A DNA stretch of 46,889 nucleotides from Parvibaculum sp. (GTDB lineage: Bacteria; Pseudomonadota; Alphaproteobacteria; Parvibaculales; Parvibaculaceae). Below the pieces are notes generated by a model, which was given only the letters and a program-made list of their open reading frames with translations, was not told where the DNA came from and ran no database searches. A program made the position numbers and the translations under genes. The stretch is taken from the NCBI RefSeq assembly GCF_002684405.1, contig NZ_NYVD01000027.1, positions 1-46,889 of the forward strand. Reading direction: 5' to 3'. Shown one piece after another: positions 45,619 through 46,889 of this stretch; positions within the stretch are counted from its first letter, which is position 1; the number at the start of each line of letters is the position of its first letter.

Positions 45619-46889
45619 ATGTCACGCAATTTTCTCGCCGACGAGACGAGCCCCTATCTCCTGCAGCACAAGGACAATCCCGTTCACTGGCGCCCTTGGG
45701 GAGAAGACGCGCTGGCCGTGGCGCGCAACGAGGGAAAACCGATCCTGCTCTCGGTCGGCTATGCCGCCTGCCACTGGTGCCATGTCATGGCGCATGAAAG
45801 TTTCGAGGACGAGGACGTGGCCGCGGTGATGAACCGCCTCTTCGTCCCCATCAAGGTCGACCGTGAGGAACGGCCCGACATCGACACCATCTATATGAAC
45901 GCGCTCCACATGCTGGGCGAACAGGGCGGCTGGCCGCTCACCATGTTCCTGACGCCGGATGGCGAACCCTTCTGGGGCGGCACCTATTTTCCCAAGGACC
46001 CAAAATACGGTCGCCCTGGCTTCATCCAGGTCATGGAAGAAGTCGCGCGCCTCTTCCACGAGGAGCCCGGCAAGATCGAGCAGAACCGCGCCGCGCTGGC
46101 AAAATCGCTTGCCGCCCAATCGGCCGATGCAAGACCCGGCGAACCCACCGCGCAGGTCCCCGACTTTGTGGCCGGCAAATTCGTCGAGCTGATGGACCCT
46201 GAAAATGGCGGCCTCAAGGGCGCGCCGAAATTTCCCCAGACCGGAATCTTCTCCCTCCTCTGGCGGGCGCATCTGCGCGGCACCCCTGCCCCGGACGGCC
46301 ATTCCTTCGAAGCGGCCACGACGCGTGTGCTCGACCATATGGCCGAGGGCGGTATCTACGATCATCTGGGGGGCGGCTTCGCACGCTATGCGGTGGATGA
46401 ACGCTGGCTCGTCCCGCATTTCGAAAAGATGCTCTACGACAACGCCCAGCTCATCGAGCTCTATACGACCGTCTGGCAGGAAACGGGCAAACCTCTCTAC
46501 GCCCGCCGCATACGCGAAACGGTTGAATGGCTCAAGCGCGAAATGCTTCTCCCGGAGGGAGGCATCGCCGCTTCGCTCGATGCCGACAGCGAGGGCGAGG
46601 AAGGCAAATTCTATGTCTGGAGCGAAGCCGAAATCGACGAGGTCCTCGGCGACGACGCGCCCCACTTCAAACAGGCTTATGACGTGAGCGCCGGCGGAAA
46701 TTGGGAAGGCACCAACATTCTGAACCGCCTTCACCATGCCGATACCGCTTTCACGGAAGAGGAAGAGGCCGCCCTCGCCCCCTTGAAGCAAAAGCTCCTC
46801 GCCCACCGCGCCGCCCGCATCCGCCCCGGCTTCGACGACAAGGTGCTGGCGGACTGGAACGGCCTGACGATCGCGGCACTGGCCCGCGC
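45619..46889 (+). CDS. Thioredoxin-fold DUF255 protein (YyaL/spermatogenesis-associated 20 type), 5' part
   Basis: N-terminal part (423 residues) of a large protein of the DUF255/YyaL family; the frame is open to the window edge. It begins [27 protein letters not shown], the family signature. A thioredoxin-like domain has CHWCH (51-55), with a pair of cysteines in a CxxC arrangement, followed by [14 protein letters not shown]. An (alpha/alpha) barrel, similar to N-acylglucosamine epimerase, begins near residue 195 ([18 protein letters not shown]). It is divergent from DUF6489 (84-base gap). Function unknown; it is not a proven thiol oxidoreductase. Confidence 0.93.
   Translation, partial: MSRNFLADETSPYLLQHKDNPVHWRPWGEDALAVARNEGKPILLSVGYAACHWCHVMAHESFEDEDVAAVMNRLFVPIKVDREERPDIDTIYMNALHMLGEQGGWPLTMFLTPDGEPFWGGTYFPKDPKYGRPGFIQVMEEVARLFHEEPGKIEQNRAALAKSLAAQSADARPGEPTAQVPDFVAGKFVELMDPENGGLKGAPKFPQTGIFSLLWRAHLRGTPAPDGHSFEAATTRVLDHMAEGGIYDHLGGGFARYAVDERWLVPHFEKMLYDNAQLIELYTTVWQETGKPLYARRIRETVEWLKREMLLPEGGIAASLDADSEGEEGKFYVWSEAEIDEVLGDDAPHFKQAYDVSAGGNWEGTNILNRLHHADTAFTEEEEAALAPLKQKLLAHRAARIRPGFDDKVLADWNGLTIAALAR

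Overview
The window is a GC-rich, gene-dense piece of an alphaproteobacterial chromosome. The evidence is gene content and order: ftsK followed by lolA, then xth and an orphan CenR-like response regulator, and a mnmE-mnmG-rsmG-parA-parB block convergent with DUF3576-leuS-lptE-holA. Two perfect parS sites (TGTTTCACGTGAAACA) and one near-perfect copy lie in the mnmE-mnmG-rsmG block, so the right part is probably close to the replication origin. Sites matching the CtrA full-site pattern (TTAA-N7-TTAA) support the assignment. I cannot name the genus; a Hyphomicrobiales/Parvibaculum-like organism would fit, but this is a guess.

Layout. 1-3.3 kb: the 3' part of an amidase converges on a membrane-anchored PQQ/haem alcohol dehydrogenase. 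3.3-9.2 kb: a nitrogen module of three divergent ammonium transporters (amt1, amt2, amt3) and one PII protein (glnK). Each of its three transcription units has an NtrC-like dyad and the same -24/-12-like element, in which the -12 dinucleotide is GA instead of GC. 9.2-14.3 kb: a control region with a perfect DnaA box and a perfect CtrA-type site precedes an aminotransferase (DapC-like), ftsK and lolA. 14.5-18.4 kb: a putrescine-type catabolic set (puuD, puuA, class III aminotransferase). 18.5-19.8 kb: a GT-C-type membrane protein. 19.8-20.2 kb: an intergenic region with tandem CtrA-like half-sites and a strong hairpin, possibly encoding a small RNA. 20.2-25.3 kb: a hypothetical protein, xth, a TetR regulator with an elaborate upstream region, two hotdog thioesterases, a cNMP-binding protein, a 54-residue membrane protein and a response regulator. 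25.3-32 kb: a TPR-sulfotransferase in an operon with the response regulator, a hypothetical protein, an L,D-transpeptidase, a YggS-type PLP protein, a ThiE-like protein and two tandem sulfotransferases. 32-34 kb: a porin with a long regulatory region. 34-39 kb: DUF3576 lipoprotein, leuS, lptE, holA. 39-45.6 kb (minus strand): DUF6489, mnmE, mnmG, rsmG, parA, parB. 45.6 kb to the end: the start of a thioredoxin-fold DUF255 protein.

How it fits together. The most coherent unusual unit is the amt1 / glnK-amt2 / amt3 module with its shared promoter element. It suggests three separately switched but co-regulated ammonium uptake routes with one PII partner. A second theme is cell-cycle control: the DnaA/CtrA region before ftsK, CtrA-like sites at two other intergenic regions, and parABS. 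A third is a set of undescribed regulatory elements: two tandem TAGGG-N6-CCCTA dyads and a 16-bp-stem hairpin before the TetR gene, and several palindromes in the amt promoters. I see no insertion sequence, prophage, CRISPR array, rRNA or complete tRNA.
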